Counted from the stretch's first letter, positions 28,920 to 37,490 are shown. The stretch: 64,000 bases of DNA from Microbulbifer guangxiensis (GCF_021729075.1 NZ_JAJSAQ010000001.1:1-64000), one strand, 5' to 3'. Notes: a model not told the origin generated them from the sequence alone. Translations and numbers: made by a program.

Positions 28920-28954
28920 AACGGTCGCAAAGCAGTGCTTTGCAAACGACCGTT
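28920..28954. repeat. 35-base near-perfect palindrome between tRNA genes
   Basis: Outer arms AACGGTCG/CGACCGTT enclose the inner palindrome GCAAAGCA-G-TGCTTTGC, with a small bulge. It follows the 28892 hairpin by five bases. The role is unknown. Confidence 0.75.
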
Positions 28955-29047
28955 GCGACCCTGCCGGGCTCGCTCGGTAGACGCTTCTCTGTACAAGAGG
29001 AATTATTACGGCACTGCCACAAGGTGTCGTTACTTGTCACGATTAAT

Positions 29048-29124
29048 GGTGGCCGTAGCTCAGTTGGTAGAGCACAGGATTGTGGCTCCTGAGGTCGCGG
29101 GTTCGATCCCCGTCGGCCACCCCA
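29048..29124 (+). tRNA. tRNA-His (anticodon GTG)
   Basis: Acceptor GTGGCCG/CGGCCAC with the extra G at -1 that marks tRNA-His (29048), anticodon loop TTGTGGC (anticodon GTG), T-arm GGGTTCGATCCCC type and encoded CCA. Followed 22 bases later by a terminator. Confidence 0.97.
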
Positions 29125-29146
29125 TATTCCGGTCCCTCGGGACCCC

Positions 29147-29175
29147 AAAAAAGCCCGGCATGTCCGGGCTTTTTT
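29147..29175 (+). terminator. Rho-independent terminator after tRNA-His
   Basis: Stem AAAAAAGCCCGG (29147-29158) with CCGGGCTTTTTT (29164-29175) around a 5-base loop, ending in a T run. It closes the tRNA transcript ahead of cysC. Confidence 0.93.
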
Positions 29176-29287
29176 GTGTCTGTTCGCCAGCGGTGTTCTT
29201 TCCGCGCAGGCGCAAAAGGGCGAATTTGGTGGTAAACTCCGCCGCTCACTAACCAATAGACAAGACCAACGATTTAGAGGGTATCCA

Positions 29288-29914
29288 GTGTCCACCACCA
29301 CTGTAGAGCGTAAGGCAACCAATGTTCACTGGCACGACGGCGAGGTCACTCGCGAGAACCGTGCCCAGATGCTGGGTCACAAGGGCGTGACTCTCTGGTT
29401 CACCGGCCTGTCCGGGTCTGGCAAGAGCACCGTGGCGGTGGCGGTGGAGAAGGCGCTGACTGCCCGTGGTGTGCTGAGCTACCGCCTCGATGGCGACAAC
29501 ATCCGCCTCGGCATCAACGCAAACCTGGGTTTCTCTGCAGAAGACCGTCAGGAGAACATCCGCCGGGTTGGCGAGATCTCCAAACTGTTTGCCGACACCG
29601 GTGTAGTGGTACTGAGCAGCTTCATCAGCCCCTACCGTGAAGATCGCGAGATGGTGCGCCGTATGCACCTGGAAGCGGACCTGCCTTACCTGGAAGTGTT
29701 CGTCGACTGCGCGCTGGAGGAAGCCGAGGCCCGTGACCCGAAGGGCCTGTACAAGAAAGCCCGCGCTGGTGAGATCCGCGGCTTCACCGGGATCGACGAC
29801 CCCTACGAGGCGCCGGCGGCACCGGAGCTGCACCTGCGTACTGACCAGATGACCCTGGAGCAGGAAGTGGAGATGATTCTCTCCAACCTGCAGGCGCGCG
29901 GCATCATCGCCTGA
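29288..29914 (+). CDS. cysC: Adenylyl-sulfate (APS) kinase
   Basis: Phosphorylates APS to PAPS, the sulfate donor for sulfotransferases and for reductive sulfate assimilation. The 208-residue protein has the P-loop GLSGSGKST (residues ~39-47), DGDNIR, GFSAEDRQENIRR and the FISPYREDRE segment. The start is a GTG at 29288 with TAGAGGG seven bases upstream. No cysD/cysN lies next to it, so it is unlinked here. It could supply PAPS to the sulfotransferase genes at 43.8 and 55.1 kb, but that is inference. Confidence 0.95.
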   Translation: MSTTTVERKATNVHWHDGEVTRENRAQMLGHKGVTLWFTGLSGSGKSTVAVAVEKALTARGVLSYRLDGDNIRLGINANLGFSAEDRQENIRRVGEISKLFADTGVVVLSSFISPYREDREMVRRMHLEADLPYLEVFVDCALEEAEARDPKGLYKKARAGEIRGFTGIDDPYEAPAAPELHLRTDQMTLEQEVEMILSNLQARGIIA

Positions 29915-29931
29915 TCGAACTTCTGTCTGGA

Positions 29932-29956
29932 GCCCCGGTACCTCTTGTTCCGGGGC
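29932..29956 (+). terminator. Possible weak hairpin after cysC
   Basis: GCCCCGG and CCGGGGC pair with an 11-base loop 17 bases after the cysC stop. No T tract follows, so it may be a processing or Rho-assisted end rather than an intrinsic terminator. Confidence 0.4.
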
Positions 29957-30009
29957 CGACTGGCATTCTGCGCCTCGGAATGTCATTTGCAGTGGTCCCT
30001 GGACGCCGG

Positions 30010-30230
30010 CCTGCGCCGGCATGACGAATCCCTCTATTGACTGTCACGCCGGGATGTGAGTCTGGCTTGGCATGACGAACCCCCTATTGATTGTCACGCT
30101 GGGATGTGAGTCTGGCTTGGCATGACGAACCCCCTATTGATTGTCACGCTGGGATGTCAGTCTGGCTTGGCATGACGAACCCCTCTATTGATTGTCACGC
30201 CGGGATGTCAGTCTGGCTTGGTATGACGAG
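30010..30230. repeat. Tandem repeat, four copies of 50-51 bp
   Basis: The unit contains TCTGGCTTGGCATGACGAAC, then CCCCTATTGATTGTCACGC and GGGATGTGAG. Copies begin at 30061, 30111, 30161 and about 30212, with a degenerate copy just before. The start at 29996 has the palindromic GCCGGCCTGCGCCGGC type, so it looks like an expanded REP-like end. Confidence 0.9.
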
Positions 30231-30269
30231 TTTTTCGGCCCCCTCGTTCTATCGGCCTGAGCCGGTACA

Positions 30270-30670
30270 ACGAATCAATGGATGATCGCCACCCCGGGGT
30301 GCCCATTTGGTCCGACAGGACGAATCAATCAAAAGTCGTCACTCTGGCCAGCGTGGCTGCGCCAATGCGACGAGTCCATCGATAATCATCCCCCCGGCCT
30401 GCCGATCTTGTCCGCTACGACGAATCAATCACTAGGCGTCACCCCAAACAGCCGGGCTGCACCGATGCGACGAGTCCATCGATAATCATCCCCCCCGGGT
30501 TGTCGATCTGGTCCGCCACAACGAATCAACCAAGAACCAATCAATAGGCGTCACTGCAAACAGCCGGGCCGCATCGGTGCCGCGAATCCACCGGTAATCG
30601 TCACCACGGCCTGCCGGTCTGCGCAGGCAAGTCGAACCAGGGGTTAGTCGTCACCCCGGCGAAGGCCGGG
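30270..30670. repeat. Degenerate ~100-bp tandem repeats
   Basis: The motif GCGACGAGTCCATCGATAAT appears at 30367 and 30467, exactly 100 bases apart, and again in a decayed form near 30577. Between them runs a second shared motif (CGAATCAATC, GCGTCAC, AGCCGGGC). The block ends in a REP-like CACCCCGGCGAAGGCCGGGG at about 30652. Together with 30010-30230 this fills nearly 700 bases with no gene. Confidence 0.8.
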
Positions 30671-30944
30671 GTCCAGTCTCAGTGGCGGCGGAATTTTTCT
30701 GCGCGTCAATGCAGTACCCCCTGAATCGAATTTCTTTCCCCGATTCCCTGCACCTCTGCAGTCGTTTTCCTTCACAAAACCTCCCATCCCCAGACACCGT
30801 TTCACTCCCCCTGAAGTTCCGCTGCGCCACCGGTTCGCGTATCTCTGCGCACATGTTGCATGACCCGCCAGCCCGCGGTGGAGGTCGCTCCGGGCACATA
30901 TACTCAAGGTGTGTCGAGGGCGTGAGAGCAGTCTGGAGGCGGAT

Positions 30945-33326
30945 ATGGCAGGACGGAGAGGACGGATACTCTCTGGCATCGTGATTGCGTTCTTTCTGGC
31001 GCTGGGTGCCGGTGTCTGGTACGGCTACCAGGAGTTGCCAAGAATTCCCGGAGTACCCAAAGCCCCGGTGGTGGGGGTTCCCGAGGGCGCTCTTAACCAC
31101 AAGCCAATGCCTGCCTATGATGGCCCGCATCCGCGGGTGATGCCCCGGCCGCCCGAGTATTACCCCTTCCCGATCACCATCGGTGAAATAGGCCCCGTGG
31201 AAACGCTGTTCGCCGGTCCTTCCACGTACCCCTTTTACTGTGATGAAAACAGCGTCACCAAGCGCCAGCCCCTGATCGATAATCATGACGGGGAAGGCGT
31301 GCCTGTGTTTGCCCAGGATGAGAACGGGGAACTGACCGACGAAGTAATCGGCTACAGTCGGGATTGCAGTCATGCCACTGCCGTCACCTATTACTATCGC
31401 AGCACCACCGATGGCGACTTCCATCTGCTCGAAGAAGCCAATGGTGATATCGACCAGGTGACGGTGAACGGCCGCACGACCGATTTCATCGTCCGGCTCG
31501 AGACCGGGACCATTAACCGCTATCACTACGCCATCGCTGCCCTCAGAGGAGACGGCGAAACCGCCAGTCGACCCAGCCCCTCTAACTGGAACCGGCGCCT
31601 GATCTACCAGATGCGCGGTGGTGTCGGGGTAGGGCGCCGCCAGGGCGACATCAGCAAAGGCGACATCGTTTCCCGGCGTGCAGACCAGCTCGCCCGCGGT
31701 TATGCGATCGTCTACTCCACGGCCAATCAGACCAGTAACCACTACAACATCTGGCTGGCGGAAGATACGGCGCGGCGGCTCAAGAAGCAGTTCGAGGCTC
31801 TCTATGGCGAGCCCCTCTACACGGTCGGTCTCGGCGGCTCCGGTGGTGCCATCCAGCAATACTTGTTTGCCCAGAATGCCCCGGGCCTGCTGGACGCGGC
31901 GATACCGCTCTATTCCTATCCGGACATGGTGACGCAGACCATCTACGTCTTTGACTGCGAACCGCTGGAATACTTTTTCGACGTGCTGGATGCGGATAAC
32001 CCGCGCTGGAAAGATTCCCGTGAGCGCACGGTGATTCAGGGGCTCTCGGCCAGTAATGAAGTGGAAAGTCGATTCAGCACCCTGAAAACTGCTGCGGCAC
32101 TGTTTGACGGCCGATACCGTGATGGAGCCCAGGGCGCCACCGAATGCACCCAGGGCTGGCGGGGCCTGGTGCCATTGGTCAACAACCCCAACTTTGCCCA
32201 CTTCAGCAATTACTTCGATGACGAAGTGGCGGAGCGCACGCACTGGACGCACTGGGAAGACCTGCGCCAGTTCTATGGCGCCGGCGAATCCGGCTACGCC
32301 AACAGTGCCTGGGACAACGAGGGGGTCCAGTACGGTCTTGCGGCCCTGCGCGCCGGGCAGATCTCTATCGACACCTTCCTGCGCCTGAATGCGAGTATCG
32401 GCGGCTGGAAGGACCCGATCGACCAGAGCGGGGAGAAACTGTGGTTCCTGAACGGCGACCTGTTCCCGGCAGAGCTGTCGGTCTGGAGCGAGCAGAACAT
32501 GAATATCGGTAGCCTGGACAGGCCGGCGCCCCGCACCCGCGCCAGCCTGGAGGCGATCGAGGGTATTTACCGGTCGGGCCATGTCTTCCTTGGCGATGCC
32601 GAAATCCCGATCATCGACCTGCGTCACTACCTGGACGGCGAACTGGATATGCACCACAGCGTGGCGTCTTTCTCCGCCCGCGAGCGCATGCGGCGGGCCC
32701 GCGGGCATGCAGACAACCAGCTGATCTGGGTAGCCCACAAGGACTACACGCCGCTGGATGAGGCGCTGGATACCATGGACCGCTGGATGCTGAACATCAT
32801 GGACAACCCCGAGGCCGGAGTGGCCGCCAACCGCCCGCGGGATGCCAGTGACCAGTGTTTCGACCAGGAGGGCAACATCATTGCAGCCGGGACGAATGTC
32901 TGGGATGGCGCCTGGAATGGCAGGCCCAGCGGTGCCTGCATGGAGGCCTATCCGACCTACCGCACATCGCGGCAAGTGGCTGGTGCGCCGATCACCGATG
33001 ATGTGTTCAAGTGTCACCTGCAGCCGGTAGAGCAGGCCCTGGCCGAGGGCGTATACGGTGAGCTGAGTCAGGCCGTCGCCGAGAGAATGGTGGACATGCA
33101 GCGCATCTTTCCCACCGGTGTCTGCGACTACAGCGCCTCGGACCTGGCCCGGCCATCGGAAGACCTGATTCCGGGCCGGCAACCGGTGCGTATAGCCGGC
33201 CACATGATCACCCCGGATTACCGTGAGGTCCTGGATAGCCTGGTCGAGGGTGAGCCCGTTGAGCCGGCGCCGGGTGAACAGCCCGTGTCCGTTTCCATGC
33301 CGATGGAGGAGGGTGCGAGGGATTGA
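30945..33326 (+). CDS. DUF6351-like alpha/beta-hydrolase-type protein, membrane-anchored
   Basis: A 793-residue protein that I place, with moderate confidence, in the DUF6351 family. It begins with a short positive segment and one hydrophobic segment (residues ~8-25), so it is anchored or exported. A nucleophile-elbow-like GLGGSGGAIQ puts a serine at residue 299, suggesting an alpha/beta-hydrolase core. Many paired cysteines (CDENSV, CSHATA, FDCEPL, TECTQGW, CFDQEG) fit an extracytoplasmic, disulfide-bonded protein. I chose the ATG at 30945, with GGAGGC four bases upstream. The substrate is unknown, and the neighbours (repeats and tRNAs) give no clue. Confidence 0.7.
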   Translation: MAGRRGRILSGIVIAFFLALGAGVWYGYQELPRIPGVPKAPVVGVPEGALNHKPMPAYDGPHPRVMPRPPEYYPFPITIGEIGPVETLFAGPSTYPFYCDENSVTKRQPLIDNHDGEGVPVFAQDENGELTDEVIGYSRDCSHATAVTYYYRSTTDGDFHLLEEANGDIDQVTVNGRTTDFIVRLETGTINRYHYAIAALRGDGETASRPSPSNWNRRLIYQMRGGVGVGRRQGDISKGDIVSRRADQLARGYAIVYSTANQTSNHYNIWLAEDTARRLKKQFEALYGEPLYTVGLGGSGGAIQQYLFAQNAPGLLDAAIPLYSYPDMVTQTIYVFDCEPLEYFFDVLDADNPRWKDSRERTVIQGLSASNEVESRFSTLKTAAALFDGRYRDGAQGATECTQGWRGLVPLVNNPNFAHFSNYFDDEVAERTHWTHWEDLRQFYGAGESGYANSAWDNEGVQYGLAALRAGQISIDTFLRLNASIGGWKDPIDQSGEKLWFLNGDLFPAELSVWSEQNMNIGSLDRPAPRTRASLEAIEGIYRSGHVFLGDAEIPIIDLRHYLDGELDMHHSVASFSARERMRRARGHADNQLIWVAHKDYTPLDEALDTMDRWMLNIMDNPEAGVAANRPRDASDQCFDQEGNIIAAGTNVWDGAWNGRPSGACMEAYPTYRTSRQVAGAPITDDVFKCHLQPVEQALAEGVYGELSQAVAERMVDMQRIFPTGVCDYSASDLARPSEDLIPGRQPVRIAGHMITPDYREVLDSLVEGEPVEPAPGEQPVSVSMPMEEGARD

Positions 33327-33393
33327 ATTTGAGACAATCTGTCTATGCTTTGAACGTTCGGGAAAATCTTAGTTGGCGCGTATTTATTTCTTA

Positions 33394-33421
33394 TTGACAC
33401 CCGAACTGCATCGGGTATGAT
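33394..33421 (+). promoter_or_regulatory. Strong promoter of tRNA-Val/Asp
   Basis: A consensus TTGACA (33394-33399) and TATGAT (33416-33421) are 16 bases apart, followed by GC-rich GCGCGTCGC. It lies about 55 bases before tRNA-Val. Confidence 0.88.
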
Positions 33422-33475
33422 GCGCGTCGCTCGAGGGGCAAGGCCCCAAACCACAGAGCGACGCGAAAGCGACAT

Positions 33476-33551
33476 GGGTGGTTAGCTCAGTTGGGAGAGC
33501 GACGGCCTTACAAGCCGTAGGTCACAGGTTCGACCCCTGTACCACCCACCA
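33476..33551 (+). tRNA. tRNA-Val (anticodon TAC)
   Basis: Acceptor GGGTGGT/ACCACCC, anticodon loop CTTACAA (TAC), T-arm CAGGTTCGACCCCTG type and encoded CCA. Confidence 0.97.
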
Positions 33552-33576
33552 TCTCCTGCGGGAGATGCACTACCGA

Positions 33577-33653
33577 GGACCGGTAGTTCAGTTGGTTAGA
33601 ATGCCGGCCTGTCACGCCGGAGGTCGCGGGTTCGAGTCCCGTCCGGTCCGCCA
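33577..33653 (+). tRNA. tRNA-Asp (anticodon GTC)
   Basis: Acceptor GGACCGG/CCGGTCC, anticodon loop CTGTCAC (GTC), T-arm CGGGTTCGAGTCCCG and encoded CCA. It is 25 bases after tRNA-Val. Confidence 0.97.
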
Positions 33654-33659
33654 AATACG

Positions 33660-33693
33660 AAAAAGGCCCCTCACGAAAGTGAGGGGCCTTTTT
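33660..33693 (+). terminator. Rho-independent terminator after tRNA-Asp
   Basis: A 15-bp stem (AAAAAGGCCCCTCAC with its complement) around a GAAA loop ends in a T run. It starts seven bases after the tRNA. Confidence 0.95.
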
Positions 33694-33779
33694 CGTATTT
33701 GTCAGAGAGTCACTAATCCCCCCGAAAGCTGACGCACAGGGAGGCGCCAAGCCGTGGCAAGTTTTCTCATCAATAAGCC

Positions 33780-34135
33780 CCCTCCGGACCCCGGCCTTCG
33801 CCGGGGTGACGAAGGGGGGCGTGAAGGCTGAATTTGCTACTACTTCTCGAGTTCGATTCCGCCACCCCCTCGTCATACCGGCGAAGGCCGGTATCCAGAG
33901 CCCCGGAACTGAGTTCTGCTGAGTCCCCAGGCCTGGCCCCCGGCCTTCGCCGGGGTGACGAAGGGGGGGGCGTGAAGGCTGAATTTGCTACTAGTTTCCG
34001 GGTTCGAGGCCAACCGCTACCCCCTCGTCATACCGGCGAAGGCCGGTATCCAGAACCCCCGAACTGAGTTCTGGTGAATCCCCAAGCTTGGCTCCCGGCC
34101 TTCGCCAGAGTGAGAACGGGGCAGCTTGAAGGCTG
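33780..34135. repeat. REP-like repeat block, three units of ~150 bp
   Basis: CCGGCCTTCGCCGGGGTGACG is found at 33791 and 33940, and a decayed copy begins at 34095; periods are 149 and 155. Between them is a complementary palindrome CGTCATACCGGCGAAGGCCG. The build (two opposite palindromes per unit) is like that at 14380-15372, but the linker is different. No gene is present between 33694 and 34191. Confidence 0.88.
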
Positions 34136-34191
34136 AATTGCTGCTATAGCAGATTCGAAACGGCCTCCCCGTCGTCATCACTCTCAATACC

Positions 34192-35172
34192 TCAAGCCGT
34201 TACCAATACTTTCCCATTCCGCTTGCCCCCAGCCGCCAGCGCCACCGCATGCTTGATCTCTTTCACGCTGAACACACTATCGATCGGTGCCTTTAGTTTC
34301 CCGCAGGCAATCAGCTTGGTCAGTTCTCCGTAAACCGCCATCTGCTCCTCCGGCGAAGCATTCTCAAACCACTTGGCCAGCCAGAACCCTTTGAGCGTCA
34401 TGCCACGGAAAATCAGTGAGGCCGGGGAGACCTTGCAGGGCTTACCGCTCATCATGCCGTAGTTGACCAGAGTGGCTCCCTCCGCCAGGCAATCGGCAAT
34501 CCTCCCCGTCGCAGTGTCACCAACCGCGTCGATGCCAAGCGGGATTGGTGCGCCACCGGTGGCTTCCTTGACGCGAGCTGCCAGATCCTCGCCATCCACC
34601 AGTACCACGTCTGCGCCTTCTTCTTTCAGCGTCGCAATCAGGGATTCACGGCGCACGATATTCACTGTTTTTAATCCCCGAATCTTTGCCAGCTGGATCA
34701 GGTAACTGCCAACTCCCGAATTGGCAGCATTCTGGATGACCCAGTCACCGGGCTTCAGCTCCACAAACTCACTCAGCAGCAGAGACGCCGTGGGTGGATT
34801 GATGGAAACCATCGACAGTTGCTTGGGATCCGCCTCATTTGGCAGCGGAACCAGCTTGTCCGCCTGGGCAACCAGATGCGTCCGCCAAGTACCGCACCCC
34901 ACAGGGAGCAACACTGTCTGGCCGATAGCCGGCGCATTCACTCCGGGACCCAGCTCGACGATCTTGCCAACACCTTCATTGCCGCCAACCGCGGGCAGGG
35001 GTGGCAACATCCCGTATTCCCCGGTCAGGGTAAGCACATCGGAAGGGTTGATGGGCGCTGCGAGCAGCTCGATCAGGACCTCGCCCTGATTGAGCTTTGG
35101 TTTCTCGAAGGCGACCGCCTCAATGACATCCTGCGGCACGGGGCCTCGTTGCCGATATTCTGCTTTGAGCAT
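34192..35172 (-). CDS. MDR-superfamily enoyl-thioester-reductase-like oxidoreductase
   Basis: A 326-residue medium-chain reductase. The N-terminal GroES-like part and the Rossmann part with NAANSGVGSYLIQLA are clear. The NPPTASLLLSEFVELKPGDWV stretch resembles the mitochondrial 2-enoyl thioester reductase (ETR1/MECR) type rather than zinc alcohol dehydrogenases. A zinc site is not visible. It acts alone here. An alternative is a quinone reductase. Confidence 0.8.
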   Translation of the reverse strand: MLKAEYRQRGPVPQDVIEAVAFEKPKLNQGEVLIELLAAPINPSDVLTLTGEYGMLPPLPAVGGNEGVGKIVELGPGVNAPAIGQTVLLPVGCGTWRTHLVAQADKLVPLPNEADPKQLSMVSINPPTASLLLSEFVELKPGDWVIQNAANSGVGSYLIQLAKIRGLKTVNIVRRESLIATLKEEGADVVLVDGEDLAARVKEATGGAPIPLGIDAVGDTATGRIADCLAEGATLVNYGMMSGKPCKVSPASLIFRGMTLKGFWLAKWFENASPEEQMAVYGELTKLIACGKLKAPIDSVFSVKEIKHAVALAAGGKRNGKVLVTA

Positions 35173-35314
35173 TTCTGGCTTCCTTCTCTGGTGCTTGCCA
35201 ACATTGCGCCTGAATCTAATGCATAGCAGCGGTCACAGGCCACTCATCAGTCGTGATGAACTGACATCACTGGCGCTGATATCAGCAACTGTTCGCAGGA
35301 TTGATCCGAACAGG

Positions 35315-35350
35315 TTGCAAGATGTCCGATTTATAGCTATGTTTCGGACA
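35315..35350 (+). promoter_or_regulatory. Promoter with overlapping palindromic operator of the toxin-antitoxin pair
   Basis: TTGCAA (35315-35320) and TATGTT (35338-35343) are 17 bases apart. A symmetric element overlaps the -10 region: arms TGTCCGA (35323-35329) and TCGGACA (35344-35350), with ATAGCTAT in the centre. It ends 20 bases before the antitoxin start and is the expected place for autorepression. Confidence 0.65.
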
Positions 35351-35370
35351 ATAGCGTAATGGAGGCACCC

Positions 35371-35736
35371 ATGAGCACTTCAGCATCCGTCAATCCCAGC
35401 CCCACCGAGGGTGCCGTCCTGCTCGAAGCATTGCTCAGAACGGGGGAGCAGCTTGGCCTCAGGAAGCGGGAACTTGGCGATATCATTCACCTGGATGACC
35501 GCACCCTGCGTCGCAAAGCCGAACTGGACCCTGACAGTGCACCGGGGCAGCTGGCCCTGTTACTGGTGCGGGCTTATCGGTCCGCGTTCGTACTGATGGG
35601 TGGGGAAGAGGGCGCCCGACATTGGTTCCAGACTGAAAACCGTGCCCTAAATGGAGTACCCAGAATATTGGCTACCCGCATTGACGGCCTGGTGAGGATC
35701 GTCAACTACCTCGATGCCATGCGGGGCAAGGTGTGA
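35371..35736 (+). CDS. Xre/MbcA/ParS-type antitoxin (DUF2384)
   Basis: Antitoxin partner of a RES toxin. The 121-residue protein has an HTH-like N-terminal part (LGLRKRELGDIIHLDDRTLRRK) and a C-terminal toxin-binding region (GGEEGARHWFQTENRALNGVPR) in the MbcA/ParS pattern. I chose the ATG at 35371, preceded by GGAGG at five bases; an ATG four codons earlier is less likely. Its stop overlaps the toxin's GTG start (GTGA). The operator upstream suggests autoregulation. Confidence 0.88.
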   Translation: MSTSASVNPSPTEGAVLLEALLRTGEQLGLRKRELGDIIHLDDRTLRRKAELDPDSAPGQLALLLVRAYRSAFVLMGGEEGARHWFQTENRALNGVPRILATRIDGLVRIVNYLDAMRGKV

Positions 35737-36518
35737 GCCGGTCCATCTCAGAGTTGATCAGGTCCACCCGGCGCAGGCTGCTGGGAAAGCTCTACCGGAT
35801 CGTCGAATCTCAGGAAGAAGTCGCCACGCGCAGCCTGGTGGATAACCTGCAGAAACAGCAGGTGCTGGAGGACCTGCTCGAGCGCAGTAAACCCGCCAGA
35901 TTGCCCGGAAGCGAGGATCTTCATTACCTGCTCGCAACTCCGTTTCGTTACCCACCACTACCCTGGGGCTCTCGATTCGGCCGGCCGTCAGAAAACGGGA
36001 TTTTCTATGGCAGCAAGAGCGTAGCCACCGTGCTCGCCGAGGCGGCGTTTTACCGACTGCGGTTTTATCGGGACATGGTCGAGCCTCCTCCGCATCCGAT
36101 CACCAGCTACCACAATGTCTTCTCAGCCAAATACCGGATTCAGCAGGGCCTGGCTCTGCAGAGCACCGCCTGGGAGGACCACAGGCAAGCTCTGACAGAT
36201 CCGTCTGACTATCGCTTCTGCCATAAGCTCGGGGCCCAGTTGCGTGAGCAGGGTATTGAAGGAATAGAGTTCCTTTCCGCCCGCGCACTTCAGTCGGGCC
36301 TCATCTCTCTGAAAACTGGAGGTACCGAGGGTATCAATGTTGCCCTGTTCGAGCCCCGCACTCTGCTGAATCGGGCACCTGCGCAGGAGGCGGATGTCAC
36401 CGCTGAAACGAGTGAAGACCGGGTGACATTCCTGGTCAAGAGCGGCGGCCAGGTCGATACTCGTGAATTCCTGCAGGCCAGCTTTACTGTTGGGGGAGAT
36501 CTCCCAGAGCCAGCCTGA
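35733..36518 (+). CDS. RES-domain NAD+-depleting toxin
   Basis: RES toxins (as in MbcT and the Pseudomonas RES) degrade or phosphorolyse NAD+ in the cytoplasm. The family arginine, glutamate and serine appear in order: FRYPPLPWGSRFGRP, then VLAEAAFYR, then the ARALQSG segment. The 261-residue length is at the long side, with a helical N-terminal extension (residues 1-60). It starts with GTG and overlaps the antitoxin by four bases, as in a coupled toxin-antitoxin operon. Confidence 0.88.
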   Translation: MSRSISELIRSTRRRLLGKLYRIVESQEEVATRSLVDNLQKQQVLEDLLERSKPARLPGSEDLHYLLATPFRYPPLPWGSRFGRPSENGIFYGSKSVATVLAEAAFYRLRFYRDMVEPPPHPITSYHNVFSAKYRIQQGLALQSTAWEDHRQALTDPSDYRFCHKLGAQLREQGIEGIEFLSARALQSGLISLKTGGTEGINVALFEPRTLLNRAPAQEADVTAETSEDRVTFLVKSGGQVDTREFLQASFTVGGDLPEPA

Positions 36519-36554
36519 ACTGGTTGCATTTGCCACATATTGGGTGCCAGTCCC

Positions 36555-37490
36555 ATGACACTCCGCTATCTCTCTAGCCTCACACTTTCCGAACTCGAAC
36601 GAGCCGCACGTGCGGTCCCATACGAGCAGCTACCCGAAGAGCTGTATCCAGGCGTAGATGTCTGGATTCGTCGCGACGACCTGCTGGACCCCCTCATTTC
36701 CGGCAATAAAGCCTACAAACTGCTATTCAACCTCATCGAAGCTCGAGAGCAGGGCGCCGAAAAAATAATCACCTGTGGCGGCGCATGGTCAAATCATATC
36801 CATGCTGTCGCCGCTGCGGGCCGTCGTTTCGGATTCCAGACAATCGGCATCATTCGGGGCGAGCGTCCAAAGCAACTCAGCGCCACCCTTCAGGATGCGG
36901 AGCGCTTTGGAATGGAACTTCGTTTTGTAACCCGGGATCTCTACCGTCAGCGAAGTGACAAGGACTTCCTGAATTTGCTTGGGCTTGATGCAAGCAGTTC
37001 ACTTTTTATACCGGAGGGCGGCGCGAACCTGGCTGGCGCCCAAGGTGCAAAGTTCCTCGCTCGTGTGATAAAGGAAACCGCGCCGTTACATTTTGACCAG
37101 GTGTGGCTTGCCTGCGGCACCGGCCTGACTCTGGCAGGGGTGCAGGCGGGCTTGACTGATACTCCGGTTATAGGTGTTCCGGTACTGAAAGCCGGGAGAT
37201 CAATTTTTGAACATGGAATGGCGTGGCTTAAACAGCTGGGGGGCGGGAGTGCCTTGGAGCCACTGCGGGAAGGATACGAATGCGGCGGCTATGCGCGAGT
37301 CTCCCCGGAGTTAAGTGGGTTTATCCGGAGCTTTGAGCGGCTGACCGGTGTTCCCCTGGACCCGGTGTACACCGCAAAGTTGGCGTTTGGTTTTCAGGCG
37401 GAACTCAAAGCCGGGAGAGTCACCAAAGGGAAAAGTGTATTATTGCTACATTCGGGGGGATTACAGGGCAGGCGTGGACTCTTCAGCTGA
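36555..37490 (+). CDS. PLP-dependent ACC deaminase/D-cysteine desulfhydrase family enzyme
   Basis: A fold-type II PLP enzyme of 311 residues. The lysine in SGNKAYKL is the likely PLP Schiff base, and GGAWSNHIHAVAAAGRR is the family phosphate- and substrate-binding stretch; GGANLAGAQG binds the cofactor phosphate. This family includes ACC deaminase and D-cysteine desulfhydrase, and substrate cannot be chosen from sequence alone. The ATG at 36555 was taken; a TTG at 36540 is possible. Confidence 0.83.
   Translation: MTLRYLSSLTLSELERAARAVPYEQLPEELYPGVDVWIRRDDLLDPLISGNKAYKLLFNLIEAREQGAEKIITCGGAWSNHIHAVAAAGRRFGFQTIGIIRGERPKQLSATLQDAERFGMELRFVTRDLYRQRSDKDFLNLLGLDASSSLFIPEGGANLAGAQGAKFLARVIKETAPLHFDQVWLACGTGLTLAGVQAGLTDTPVIGVPVLKAGRSIFEHGMAWLKQLGGGSALEPLREGYECGGYARVSPELSGFIRSFERLTGVPLDPVYTAKLAFGFQAELKAGRVTKGKSVLLLHSGGLQGRRGLFS

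Noticed and set aside
28574-28996. Open frames that run through the tRNA genes on the minus strand
   Set aside because: They overlap well-formed tRNAs and the tRNA spacers and have no protein signature.
30651-33203. An 850-codon open frame antisense to the DUF6351-like gene
   Set aside because: The plus-strand gene has a ribosome-binding site, an anchor segment and a hydrolase motif; the minus frame has none of these.
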